Below, one piece after another: positions 33,405-42,166 of a stretch of 64,000 nt of DNA. Numbering within the stretch: the stretch's first letter is position 1; each line of letters opens with the position of its first letter. The notes below the pieces were generated by a model. The model was given only the letters and a program-made list of their open reading frames with translations, did no database searches and was not told the origin of the DNA. A program made the translations under genes and the position numbers. The stretch is from G963663315 sp963665165 (GTDB lineage Bacteria; Pseudomonadota; Gammaproteobacteria; Arenicellales; Poriferihabitantaceae): positions 434,001 to 498,000 of the forward strand of contig OY761989.1 of assembly GCA_963665165.1 (NCBI GenBank), in the 5' to 3' direction.

Positions 33405-34304
33405 CTACTCCTGTCCTGGAATTGTTTTGCTGTCCAGGTATTTGAACAACTCGTTGTCGGCTGGCAGCATCAGCGTGGTGTTTTTGTCGATGATCAGGTC
33501 ATAGCTGTCGAGGGCCCGGATGAATTTGTAGAAATCGGGGTCCTGGCGGTATGCCTTGCCCAGCAAGGCCATGGCCTCGGCTTCGGCGTTGCCGAGGATG
33601 ACGGTCGCTTCCGCATGCGCATCGGCCATCAGTTTCTCGTGCTCGTTGACGGCCAACGCTTCAATGCGTATCGCGATCTCTTCCCCTTCACTGCGATATC
33701 GGGCGGCAATGCGGGCGCGCTCCGCGATCATTCGCTGAATCACGCTTGGCCGATTCTCAACCGGCAGGGTATATTCGATGATGCCAACCCGGAGCACCTC
33801 AATCCCGTAATTGGCCTCGGCAACCGGCTTGATCATGGCGAGGATATCCCTGGAAGCCTCGTGCAGGTCTTCGTGTTCAAGGCCCAGGCTGATAAAGGCG
33901 TCACGAGCCTTGTTGCTGATCACGATGCCGCTGCTTGAAAGGTACAGGTCCGTCAACCGCGCAATCGCGTTCTCCCCCGTTCGGATTGCCTGCACATAGA
34001 GGGTGGGATCCTGGATACGCCATACCAGGTAGCCACTGACCAGGATATTTTTCTGGTCCTCGGTAATCAACTCGTGGGACAGGCTGGTTTGCGTATGGAT
34101 GCGTCTGTCCACCTTGTAGATTTTGGATACCGGGCGGGGCCATTTGGCGTGCAGTCCCGGCTGCCTGACTGGCGGTGAAATCTTCCCGAAGTGGGTCAGT
34201 ACACCCTGTTGTGTTTCATTGATGACGTAGAGACAATCGGAGGCTACTACGACAAGCGCAACCGCGCTGATGATTGCGGCAATGCGTTTTCCCTTTACGG
34301 TCAT
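33405..34304 (-). CDS. HflC-like SPFH/band 7 membrane protein
   Basis: A 299-aa protein with an N-terminal helix (6-27, RIAAIISAVALVVVASDCLYVI), then the SPFH domain (NETQQGVLTHFGKISPPVRQPGLHAKWPRPVSKIYKVDRR) and a helical region RAEARIAARYRSEGEEIAIRIEALAVNEHEKLMADAHAEATVILGNAEAEA as in HflC. It is coupled to the permease-SPFH gene by ATGA. In E. coli HflKC surrounds FtsH and restrains its protease; here the pairing gene order is fusion-HflC-HflK and no ftsH is in the window. Confidence 0.87.
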   Translation of the reverse strand: MTVKGKRIAAIISAVALVVVASDCLYVINETQQGVLTHFGKISPPVRQPGLHAKWPRPVSKIYKVDRRIHTQTSLSHELITEDQKNILVSGYLVWRIQDPTLYVQAIRTGENAIARLTDLYLSSSGIVISNKARDAFISLGLEHEDLHEASRDILAMIKPVAEANYGIEVLRVGIIEYTLPVENRPSVIQRMIAERARIAARYRSEGEEIAIRIEALAVNEHEKLMADAHAEATVILGNAEAEAMALLGKAYRQDPDFYKFIRALDSYDLIIDKNTTLMLPADNELFKYLDSKTIPGQE

Positions 34305-36595
34305 TTATCTGCCCTCTTGTCATGATGGGTTTCGGCGCCCTTTCCCGCCGACTTTTTCTTCCACAGCGCCACTTTGCTGAAGGTTTGCAGATTGGGCGCG
34401 ATAATCTTGGTATTGCCGGTCAAGGCGGTTTCCAGCTTTTCCCTCCAAAGCATATTTTGAAGGACAGCGGGCGCGGTCTGCATCGATGTGGAAATGGCCG
34501 AGATCGCATCGGCCTCCGCGCCGGAAACGGCCACCCTCCTGAAAGCCTTTCCCCTGGCCTGTTCCACCTCGTACACGGCGTTGCCGTAAGCCTGTGGTAT
34601 CAGTGATACCATGAAACTCTGCGCGTTGGTAATGAACCGCTCGCGGTCTTCCTGGGCGCTGGAAATTTCCCTGAAGGAACTCATTGCTTCGGCTACCGGG
34701 TTTATACCCAGCAGATTCGCCTTGACGAGTTCAACACTGTTGAATACCGCCATTCGCGGGTCGTTACCGGACGGTTCTTCGAACAAGACCGCGATTTCCC
34801 GCTCCAGCGGGTCGCGATAGTTCGTGATCAACTGGTCCAGGTCACGGGCGGACACGAAAGTACGCACCTGGTCCCTGACCGCGTTTTCGATGATAACCTC
34901 CGGGTTCCTTGTCCGGTAGTGCCAGGCATGAGGATCCGTCACCCTGTATTGCAGGTTCATGGTGAGAACAAGCATGTTCAGGTCACCCGATAAAAACTCA
35001 TGGGGATCGGAAGCCATAATGGACTTCACTTCCCGCACCGGCCATTTGTCGACCCGGACGAAGGGCCGGGGAGCGAGGTAGTGCAGCCCCGGTGGCAGGT
35101 CTTTCCAGTGGACCTTGCCGAACAGGAGGCCATAGCCAACATGGCCCGGAGGCACCGTCGTAAATCCGCTGCCGAGGAACAGCGCCAGCAGCAGGCTGTA
35201 GAGCATCATCCCCATTGGCGTGGTCGGTGATACGGTCCCGGCGAAGGAGCGATTTCGGGTCAGGCGGCCCCACACCCGTTTCCAGGGTCTGGACAGCGGG
35301 CGAACATTGAGCAACAGGTCTTCGTAGCCGCTGCGCAGGGCGCCAGCGCGGAACCGCCAGATGATCAGGGCAATCAGGGCGAAGGCGCCGCCCCACTGGA
35401 TAAGCCACAAGACGGTGGAGTCGGAGGCGTCGAGATTGACGGAAATCGTCAGGCCGGTAGCCAGAAGCAGGACATCGATGAGAATGCCGAGGATGACAGT
35501 GACCACAATCACTACAGAGACGTAGATGGATGCGAAGCGTGTACCGAACTGGCTCATGATGATCGCAATGGTGCCGGTGTTGGTCGCCGGTCCGGTCATC
35601 AGAAATACCATCGCCGCGCCGGGGCTGAACCCCTTGGCAACCAGCGCCGCGGCAATTGGCGTGCTGGCTGAGGCGCAGATATACAGTGGAACACCGATCA
35701 GCACCATGACCGGGTAGGACAGCCAGCGCGCGTATTCGTTGGCCATCAGGTCACTCGGAATGACCAGGTAAAGTAATCCGCCCAGCGCGACGCCGACCAG
35801 CAGCGCGAAGAGGATATCATCGGCTATCTCGACGAATCCGTAGTGCATGATGTGCTTGACGATCTTCCTGAAATCCAGGCCGGACCCTTCCGCGGGAGGG
35901 GTGTCCGCGGACTGATTGTCTCTGGCAAACTCCGGCTCCCGATAAAAGTCGGGTTTTATCCAGAACCCCAGCTTTCGCTTGCCGAACATGGTGGGGAATC
36001 CCTTTACCCATGCGATCAGCATCATCTTCATTCGGGACGGACTAATGTAGCAATCGTCGGTTTCCTCGATCAGCGGCTTGTGCACGCCATGATCATGGTC
36101 ATGGTCGTGGCCATGACTGTGGTCATGCCCGTGATCGTGTTCATCCGCTTCCGGTTCGTCCTTGTCATCCCTGATCAATCCAATGCAAAAGATTCCGGCG
36201 ACGACTGCCGTAACGAAGCTGACAACGGGGCGGACAATTGCGACGATCCAGCCGAAGAAGGCGTTCGTGACCAGAATGGAATCCGCCCCGGTTTCCGGCG
36301 CGGTGATCAGGAATGACATGCAGGCGGAACGGGATGCCCCCTTGTTCCGCATCTCGGCGACGACCGGTACGACGGAGCAACTGCAGAGCGGTACGGGTAC
36401 GCCTATGGCCGCGCTCGTACTCACTGATTTCAGGCTGTCATCCTTTAGATACCTGAGTATGGCCTGGCGCGAGATGAACACATGAATCAAACCGGACAGG
36501 AGCAGCCCGAGCAACAGCATGGGCGCCAGCAACAGGAAGGATGACCAGAGGAAGTCAAAGTAGGTGGTCAACGCACCCGGAATCCAGGCACTCAT
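34301..36595 (-). CDS. Fusion of ArsP/SO_0444-type permease with SPFH (HflK-like) domain
   Basis: A 764-aa chain. Residues 1-380 are the predicted permease of the DUF318/ArsP_1 family, with CSC at 71-73 in VPVPLCSCSVVP, repeat halves near 60-140 and 255-380, and GPATNTGT at 335-342. A His/Asp-rich loop (153-172, ten His) and Cys182 suggest metal binding. After a helix at about 395-415 and another at 462-480 comes an SPFH domain (480-745: TVPPGHVGYGLLFGKV; RNPEVIIENAVRDQVRTFVSARDLDQLITNYRD; helix EQARGKAFRRVAVSGAEADAISAI). The closest permeases are Cu/Zn or organoarsenic exporters. First gene of the operon; GGGAG is 7 bp before ATG 36595. Confidence 0.85.
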   Translation of the reverse strand: MSAWIPGALTTYFDFLWSSFLLLAPMLLLGLLLSGLIHVFISRQAILRYLKDDSLKSVSTSAAIGVPVPLCSCSVVPVVAEMRNKGASRSACMSFLITAPETGADSILVTNAFFGWIVAIVRPVVSFVTAVVAGIFCIGLIRDDKDEPEADEHDHGHDHSHGHDHDHDHGVHKPLIEETDDCYISPSRMKMMLIAWVKGFPTMFGKRKLGFWIKPDFYREPEFARDNQSADTPPAEGSGLDFRKIVKHIMHYGFVEIADDILFALLVGVALGGLLYLVIPSDLMANEYARWLSYPVMVLIGVPLYICASASTPIAAALVAKGFSPGAAMVFLMTGPATNTGTIAIIMSQFGTRFASIYVSVVIVVTVILGILIDVLLLATGLTISVNLDASDSTVLWLIQWGGAFALIALIIWRFRAGALRSGYEDLLLNVRPLSRPWKRVWGRLTRNRSFAGTVSPTTPMGMMLYSLLLALFLGSGFTTVPPGHVGYGLLFGKVHWKDLPPGLHYLAPRPFVRVDKWPVREVKSIMASDPHEFLSGDLNMLVLTMNLQYRVTDPHAWHYRTRNPEVIIENAVRDQVRTFVSARDLDQLITNYRDPLEREIAVLFEEPSGNDPRMAVFNSVELVKANLLGINPVAEAMSSFREISSAQEDRERFITNAQSFMVSLIPQAYGNAVYEVEQARGKAFRRVAVSGAEADAISAISTSMQTAPAVLQNMLWREKLETALTGNTKIIAPNLQTFSKVALWKKKSAGKGAETHHDKRADK

Positions 36596-36636
36596 ACTCC
36601 GACTCCCTGCCAGCAGTCTGGACGACTCGCCATCAT
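36592..36636 (-). CDS. 14-codon leader ORF ahead of permease-SPFH gene
   Basis: A short ORF (MMASRPDCWQGVGV) starts at 36636, 10 bp after GGGAGG, the best ribosome-binding site in the region. Its TGA overlaps the permease ATG (ATGA), so ribosomes finishing the leader could restart on the permease. It may be a regulatory leader peptide (it contains Cys and Trp) or just a coupled upstream start. Protein existence untested. Confidence 0.4.
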   Translation of the reverse strand: MMASRPDCWQGVGV

Positions 36637-36668
36637 ATTGCTTTTGCCTCCCAGTATACCTGGATTGC

Positions 36669-36698
36669 AATTTAGCCTGTTTGTTTCAAGGTTGTCAA
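36669..36698 (-). promoter_or_regulatory. Candidate promoter of the permease-SPFH operon
   Basis: On the minus strand a perfect TTGACA (36693-36698) is followed after 18 bp by TAAATT (4/6). Predicted start is about 25 bp upstream of the leader ORF. Transcription from here would include the leader and all five genes. Confidence 0.45.
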
Positions 36699-36866
36699 AT
36701 ATTTTAACAGCGTTGGAAGAACCTGGAGAGGCGGTCAATCGGAAGGCGGACCGACGTCGGTTGCGGGCAGGCGCGGTGACCTGCCGCTGTGGTCTCGGGC
36801 GGGCAGTGCGATGGCGGGGTTGGTTTATCAGGGTTGATCGAATATGACTGCTTGTTTTATCTACAA

Positions 36867-37068
36867 AAGTAGCTTCGGCCAGTTCCATTTCCATTTGCGT
36901 GGACGCGGCCATGGTGGTGGTGGCGTCCCTGATCGGAGCCAAGGGACTCGGCGAGGATGTGCTGGAAGCCCTGCAGTACGCTTCGGTCGGGCAGGGTATC
37001 CTGGCGATTTGATCGAACGCGCCGAAGCAGGCGTTGCTGACCGGATCGTTCAGGGGGTCGGGGTGTGA
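36867..37068 (+). pseudogene. Remnant of a ProW/OpuAB-type permease (C-terminal end only)
   Basis: Plus-strand translation from 36887 gives a stretch ending MVVVASLIGAKGLGEDVLEALQ and YASVGQGILAI before a stop at 37010, matching the conserved C-terminal part of glycine-betaine ABC permeases (SLIGA-GLGxxVLxALQ). Downstream, in another frame, DRIVQG matches the family's final DRxTQG motif. The rest of the gene is missing and no start codon is suitable. It lies between ilvE and the SPFH operon. A decayed relic of a lost transporter. Confidence 0.65.
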
Positions 37069-37120
37069 GGCAAAACGGGCTACCACAGGGGGTCGGGGTG
37101 TGAGGCAAAACGGGCTACCA
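37051..37120. repeat. Exact 35-bp tandem duplication
   Basis: The segment 37051-37085 is repeated without a mismatch at 37086-37120 (starting CAGGGGGTCGGGGTGTGAGG). The first copy holds the stop codon of the ProW remnant frame. It lies just beyond the 3' end of ilvE. No hairpin was recognised; probably a recent slippage or repair duplication. Confidence 0.85.
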
Positions 37121-37144
37121 CAACCGACCGGGCCGGGCTTGCGG

Positions 37145-38059
37145 TCAGTAGACTGCGGTGACCCAGTGACGGTAGTCCTCTACCTCACCGAGCAGGATGC
37201 GGCGAAACAATTCCTCGATTTCCCGGGTAACCGGTCCCTTGCCGCCGTCTCCGATCCGGCGGTGGTCAATACTGTGGATGGCCGCCATTTGCACCCCGGT
37301 GCCGCAGAAAAACGCTTCATCGGCGATATACAGTTCGGAGCGGTCGATTTCCCTTTCTTCCACCGCAATCCCGAGCCGGTCCCTGGCCAGTTCGATCAAT
37401 GACTTTCTGACGATCCCCTCAAGCAGGTTGGCGGTGACCGGCGGCGTGATGAAAGTCCCGTTCCTGACCATTACGAAGTTCGCCGCCGAGGCTTCGGACA
37501 CATGACCGTCCTGGTTCAGCAGTATCGCTTCATCGAACCCGCTTAACATGGCGTCGCTTTTTGCCAGCGAACTGTTCACATAAGCGCCATTGACTTTCCC
37601 CCTGGCGGGGAGTGCGGTATCGTCCACCCGCCGCCAACTGCTGACCGTGACCCGAACCCCCTCATCCTTGCCGAGATAATGGTCAACCGCCTGACTGGAA
37701 ATGGCAACCTTGTCCTTCGCGTCATGCAGCCAGACCCGGTAAAAGCCTTCGTCCTTGTAAGCGATCGGCCGGATATAGATATTTTCCTTCCAGCCTTCCC
37801 TTCTCAACAGCGCCAGGGTGATTTCCTGAAGCTGCTCATTGCTGTAATTGATTTCACCGTGCAGGAACCGGACACTGTTCAGGAACCGCTCGTAATGATC
37901 CGCCAGCCTGAAAATATGGAGTTGTCGCTGATCCTGGTTCCAGTAGCCCCGGATACCCGCGAAACAGCCGGTGCCGTAATGCAATGTATGATTGGTGATG
38001 CTCACCTTCGCCTGGTCAATGGGAACGATTTCCCCCTCAAAGAAGGCCAATGTCGTCAT
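37145..38059 (-). CDS. ilvE: Branched-chain amino acid aminotransferase
   Basis: A 304-aa fold-type IV PLP enzyme: leucine, isoleucine and valine to their 2-oxo acids with 2-oxoglutarate. Family landmarks are HTLHYGTGCFAGIRGYW, the lysine-bearing GKVNGAYVNSSLAKSDAMLSGFDEAILL and GHVSEASAANFVMVRNG, and a late GVQMAAIHSID. Lys in the GKVNGAYVNS region is the PLP lysine. Normal length. Downstream lies the ProW remnant; upstream 102 bp before the EamA gene. Confidence 0.93.
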   Translation of the reverse strand: MTTLAFFEGEIVPIDQAKVSITNHTLHYGTGCFAGIRGYWNQDQRQLHIFRLADHYERFLNSVRFLHGEINYSNEQLQEITLALLRREGWKENIYIRPIAYKDEGFYRVWLHDAKDKVAISSQAVDHYLGKDEGVRVTVSSWRRVDDTALPARGKVNGAYVNSSLAKSDAMLSGFDEAILLNQDGHVSEASAANFVMVRNGTFITPPVTANLLEGIVRKSLIELARDRLGIAVEEREIDRSELYIADEAFFCGTGVQMAAIHSIDHRRIGDGGKGPVTREIEELFRRILLGEVEDYRHWVTAVY

Positions 38060-38161
38060 AGCGGTACCGAAGTTCAGGAATTAAATGGCGGGATGCGTGA
38101 TCGGCATCGGGCGCCTTGTCCGTTAAATTGTACTGGATATATCGAATCGTGTGGGAGGTTT

Positions 38162-39061
38162 TTACCGGATTGGCGGGGAGCGCCGAACTACGGACTCCCG
38201 GTAAGTGAGATAAGTCACCGCACATACGATAATCATCCCGCCCGTGATGACCCATATATCCGGGATTTCACCAAACAGAAGATAGCCGAATGCGATTGCC
38301 CAGACCAGTTGCAGGAATGAGAAGGGCTGGGTCACAGTCAGCGAAGCGGCGGCAAAGGAGCGGGTCATGGCATAGTGTCCGCAAGTTGCAAACAGCGCGG
38401 TCAGCGCCAGCCAGAACAACTCGGTCGCGGTCGGATCCCGCCATTGCACGAGCGCTCCGGGCAGCAGCACGAGGGTGCAAACGATGGATAGCATGACCAG
38501 GATATTGGCCGGACTCTCGCTGTAAGTCAGTTTCTTGGTAAACAGATAGGAAGCCGCAAAGAACAGGGCGGCTGCGACTTGCGCCAGGGAACCCGCCTGG
38601 ATCATCTCAAGTCCGGGGCGCAGTATGACCAGCATGCCGATGAATCCGATCAGGATCGCGCCGAACCTGCGGGCATGGATACGCTCCCTGAAAATCAGTA
38701 CCGCGCCAACCGCTGTAAAAACGGGGGTGGTATAGCCGATCGCGGTGACTTCGGCGATCGGAATTCTGGCCATCGCGTAAAACCACAGCATCACCGCCAC
38801 GCCATGCGCCAGACCGCGCAGCGAATACAGGGTCAGGATATCCCGATCCAGTCTCCGCCAGGAGAATTTCATGATCATCGGAATCAGGAAAAGCAAGCCG
38901 AAAACATAACGAATGAACGCTGCTTCCACTGCCGGCATGTCGGTTCCCAGGTGGCGGACGATGACGGTTACGCCAACGAACAGCAAGCCCGAAACCAGCA
39001 TCCACAAAATGCCGGCGAGATAATCCTGGGGCCAGGCCGCGCTTTCCGATGGGGGAGCCAA
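38162..39061 (-). CDS. DMT superfamily exporter (EamA/RhaT type)
   Basis: A 299-aa protein with ten predicted helices in two EamA repeats (residues about 15-145 and 160-290; WMLVSGLLFVGVTVIVRHLG, GYTTPVFTAVGAVLIFRERI, QPFSFLQLVWAIAFGYLLFGEIPD). Such proteins export small metabolites or amino acids; substrate not deducible. It is 4 bp after the rarA stop, so the two may be co-transcribed, with no functional link. Confidence 0.85.
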   Translation of the reverse strand: MAPPSESAAWPQDYLAGILWMLVSGLLFVGVTVIVRHLGTDMPAVEAAFIRYVFGLLFLIPMIMKFSWRRLDRDILTLYSLRGLAHGVAVMLWFYAMARIPIAEVTAIGYTTPVFTAVGAVLIFRERIHARRFGAILIGFIGMLVILRPGLEMIQAGSLAQVAAALFFAASYLFTKKLTYSESPANILVMLSIVCTLVLLPGALVQWRDPTATELFWLALTALFATCGHYAMTRSFAAASLTVTQPFSFLQLVWAIAFGYLLFGEIPDIWVITGGMIIVCAVTYLTYRESVVRRSPPIR

Positions 39062-39065
39062 CGGG

Positions 39066-40376
39066 TCAGCCTGTCGGGTTGTCCCGTTTGCGCAATTGCG
39101 CCAGTTTTTGTTTTATCCTGATTTCCAGACCCCGGTCCACCGGTTGATAAAACCGGGTCGGCGGCAGTCCGTCCGGGAAATAATTTTCTCCCGCCGCATA
39201 GCCATGCGGTTCGTCATGGGCATACCGGTACTCCTTGCCATAGTCCAGTTTTTTCATCAGTGCGGTCGGAGCGTTTCTCAGGTGCAACGGCACATCCAGT
39301 GAACCGGACTGCCGGGCCGCCGACATGGCTTGGTTGTAAGCCTTGTAAACGGCGTTGCTTTTGGCCGCGACGCTCAGATAGATAACGGCCTGGGCCAGGG
39401 TCAGTTCCCCTTCCGGGCTGCCGAGCCGTTCCTGGGTCTGCCAGGCATTCAATGCAATTTCCAGCGCTCTCGGATCCGCGTTGCCGATGTCTTCGGACGC
39501 CATGCGCACCATTCGCCGGGCAATATAGGCAGGATCGCATCCTCCGTCAATCATCCGGCAAAACCAGTACAGCGCGGCATCCGGGTCAGAGCCGCGCACG
39601 GATTTGTGTAATGCCGAAATCTGTTCGTAGAACGCGTCTCCGCCCTTGTCGAATCGGCGCAATGCGCCCCCCGCCAGAACCTCGGACAACAGGCTGCGGG
39701 TGATTTTTCCGTCTTCCACAAGGTCAGCCGCGATTTCGAGCCAGGTCAATGCCCGTCGCGCGTCGCCGTCCGCCGTTTGCGCCAGATGCTCGATGTCTTC
39801 GCGGGCCATGGACAGGTTCGCAGACCCCAGCCCGTTTTCGATGTCAATCAGCGCCCGTTCGATAACCGACACGATTTCCTCCATCGAAAGCGGTTTCAGC
39901 ACATAAACCCGGAGTCGGGATAACAATGCGTTATTCAATTCAAAGGAGGGGTTCTCTGTAGTGGCGCCCACAAAAATAATGGTGCCGTCTTCAATGTGGG
40001 GAAGGAAGGCATCCTGTTGCGCCTTGTTGAAACGATGGACTTCATCGACAAACAGGACCGTTCTGCCCTGGCCGGTCTGTTGTCGAAGTTTTGCCCGCTC
40101 CACCGCTTCGCGTATGTCCCTGACCCCGGACAGCACCGCGGACAGGGCGATGAACGCCGCTTCGCAATTCGCCGCCAGTAATTTGGCGAGGGTGGTTTTA
40201 CCCGTGCCCGGCGGCCCCCAGAAGACCATGGAGTGCAACTGGCCGCTTTCAATCGCGCTATACAGCGGTTTGCCGTCGGCCAGGATATGTTTTTGCCCCG
40301 CGACTTCATGCAGTGCGGTTGGCCGGATGCGGTCGGCCAGAGGCCGATAAGGATTTTCAGGTGCGGTTTCTGTCAT
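39066..40376 (-). CDS. rarA: Replication-associated recombination protein A (RarA/MgsA)
   Basis: A 436-aa AAA+ clamp-loader-like ATPase: Walker A WGPPGTGKTT (about residue 53), Walker B LFVDEVHRF, sensor GATTENPSFELN. The C-terminal tetramerisation part ends with the family-typical KEYRYAHDEPHGYAAGENYFPDGLPPTRFY. RarA acts at stalled replication forks. Starts 12 bp after the antiporter stop. Typical in every respect. Confidence 0.94.
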   Translation of the reverse strand: MTETAPENPYRPLADRIRPTALHEVAGQKHILADGKPLYSAIESGQLHSMVFWGPPGTGKTTLAKLLAANCEAAFIALSAVLSGVRDIREAVERAKLRQQTGQGRTVLFVDEVHRFNKAQQDAFLPHIEDGTIIFVGATTENPSFELNNALLSRLRVYVLKPLSMEEIVSVIERALIDIENGLGSANLSMAREDIEHLAQTADGDARRALTWLEIAADLVEDGKITRSLLSEVLAGGALRRFDKGGDAFYEQISALHKSVRGSDPDAALYWFCRMIDGGCDPAYIARRMVRMASEDIGNADPRALEIALNAWQTQERLGSPEGELTLAQAVIYLSVAAKSNAVYKAYNQAMSAARQSGSLDVPLHLRNAPTALMKKLDYGKEYRYAHDEPHGYAAGENYFPDGLPPTRFYQPVDRGLEIRIKQKLAQLRKRDNPTG

Positions 40377-40388
40377 CCGGGGTGGGTC

Positions 40389-41558
40389 CTAATATCGCCT
40401 CAATTTGTCATTGACCGCGATCGGCGTAGGATATTTTGCGACAATCCAGTAAACCGAGACGATGAACGAAATAATGGTTGCGAGCTGGACGATATAAAAG
40501 GTTTCCGGGGTAATGAGCTGATTTTGCCGGGCAACGAATACGATGAGCAATGAAAACTCGCTGAGTTGTCCGAGCCGTACACCGGTTTCCCAGGCGAGCT
40601 TGTTGGTTTCCGCCTGGCTGACCAGCAGATACCGGAACACGATGGGTTTGATGATCAACAGGACCGCCGCAATCAGGATAGCGGGCAGGATAATGCCGGT
40701 CGCCGCGACCACATCGAAGCCGGCGCCGAGCGCAAAGAAAAACAACACCAGGAAAAAGTCCCGGAGCGGTTTCAGACTGACTGAGATATGCAGCGCCATC
40801 GGGCTGGTCGCGATGGCCACGCCTGCGGTAAATGCCCCGATTTCATAAGAAAGGCCCAAAAACTCACCCAGTTGGGCCAGACCGAGGCACCAGCCGATGG
40901 AGATCAGGAAAACATATTCCTGGATGCGGTCGAATTTCTGGAACAGCTTGAAAATGACGAAGCGATGCCCGGCCCAGGCTATCAGTCCGAGGACCGGCAG
41001 CGCAATGAAGCCCTTGAGTATGCCGGTGGCCAGCGCTTCGCCGCCGCCGTGGCCCTGTATGACCAGCATGGCGATAATCGCGATCAGATCCTGAAGCAGC
41101 AATACGCTGATGATCACTTCGCCGATATGGCGATGATGCAGCACGGTGGTCGGCAGTAGTTTCAGTCCGACTATAGTACTGGAAAAGGAAGCGCATACCC
41201 CGATGACCAGTGAATCGACGACGCCCAGCCCAAATGCAAGAGCGATGCCGCCTGCAATCCCGCCAAATATCAATGTGCAGAAAACCGTGACCAGCGTGGT
41301 TTCGCGAAGGAGTTCAAACAGTTTTTGCGGGGACAGGTTGAGCCCAAGCAGAAACAGCAGGAATATGATGCCGATGCGGGCGATATCGGAAATCAGGTCC
41401 GCGTCCGCCACCAGGCCCAGGCCCCAGGGCCCCAGAATAGCGCCGATTGCGAGGTAGGCGATCAGCATCGCCTGGCGCAGATACAGCGCCACCGTGGCCA
41501 GCAGGGCGGCGCCACCGAAGATCAGAAAGATGGAAAATAGAATGGATTCGCTATGCAC
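40389..41558 (-). CDS. CPA2-type cation:proton antiporter (Kef-like membrane domain)
   Basis: A 389-aa protein with about twelve helices and family segments YLAIGAILGPWGLGLV, GIIFLLFLLGLNL, FSSTIVGLKLL and SYEIGAFTAGVAIATSP. It resembles the membrane part of KefB/C but lacks the C-terminal RCK/TrkA-N regulatory domain. It might exchange K+ or Na+ for protons. Divergent from moaC with 78 bp between starts. Confidence 0.87.
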   Translation of the reverse strand: MHSESILFSIFLIFGGAALLATVALYLRQAMLIAYLAIGAILGPWGLGLVADADLISDIARIGIIFLLFLLGLNLSPQKLFELLRETTLVTVFCTLIFGGIAGGIALAFGLGVVDSLVIGVCASFSSTIVGLKLLPTTVLHHRHIGEVIISVLLLQDLIAIIAMLVIQGHGGGEALATGILKGFIALPVLGLIAWAGHRFVIFKLFQKFDRIQEYVFLISIGWCLGLAQLGEFLGLSYEIGAFTAGVAIATSPMALHISVSLKPLRDFFLVLFFFALGAGFDVVAATGIILPAILIAAVLLIIKPIVFRYLLVSQAETNKLAWETGVRLGQLSEFSLLIVFVARQNQLITPETFYIVQLATIISFIVSVYWIVAKYPTPIAVNDKLRRY

Positions 41559-41636
41559 GGTCCGTATTCGTCAGTTTCATTGTTTTCGCACCCGCATTAC
41601 AATATCACTATTTCCCGTCGACTTACGTAAAATTTG

Positions 41637-42122
41637 ATGGCTGACCGATCAGGTATGACGCATTTTTCCCGGAAGGGGGAAGCCCGGATGGTGGATGTGG
41701 GCGGGAAAGCGGTGACCAGCCGGGAGGCGGTCGCGGAGGGCCGGATCGCGATGTCACCGAAAACGCTCGAAATGATCGAACAGGGCGCTGGCAGGAAGGG
41801 GGATGTCCTGGCCATTGCGCGGATCGCGGGAATTATGGCCGCGAAAAAAACGGCGGATCTGGTGCCGTTGTGCCATCCGGTCATGCTTACTCATGTGGGT
41901 ATCGAATTCGAGCCGGACCCATGCGCCGCCGGCATTATTTGCCGGGCCGTGACCCGGACCACGGAAAGGACCGGAGTGGAAATGGAGGCATTGACCGCGG
42001 TACAGGTGGCGTTACTGACCCTATACGATATGTGCAAGTCGACCGACCGGGGGATGGAAATGCACGCGATTCGGTTGAACCATAAATCCGGGGGTAAATC
42101 CGGGGAGTGGAATCGGGACTAA
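41637..42122 (+). CDS. moaC: Cyclic pyranopterin monophosphate synthase accessory protein MoaC
   Basis: A 161-aa protein converting the MoaA product to cyclic pyranopterin monophosphate in molybdenum-cofactor synthesis. Conserved: HFSRKGEARMVDVGGKAVTSREAVAEG, KKTADLVPLCHPVMLTHV, RTTERTGVEMEALTAVQVALLTLYDMCKSTDRGM. ATG 41637 is used; a TTG lies one codon before. moeA follows 44 bp downstream. Which molybdoenzyme needs the cofactor is not evident in the window. Confidence 0.95.
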   Translation: MADRSGMTHFSRKGEARMVDVGGKAVTSREAVAEGRIAMSPKTLEMIEQGAGRKGDVLAIARIAGIMAAKKTADLVPLCHPVMLTHVGIEFEPDPCAAGIICRAVTRTTERTGVEMEALTAVQVALLTLYDMCKSTDRGMEMHAIRLNHKSGGKSGEWNRD

Positions 42123-42166
42123 AGCCTCGAGCCCCGAACCGGACTATTCTCCAGGCCAGATTGATA

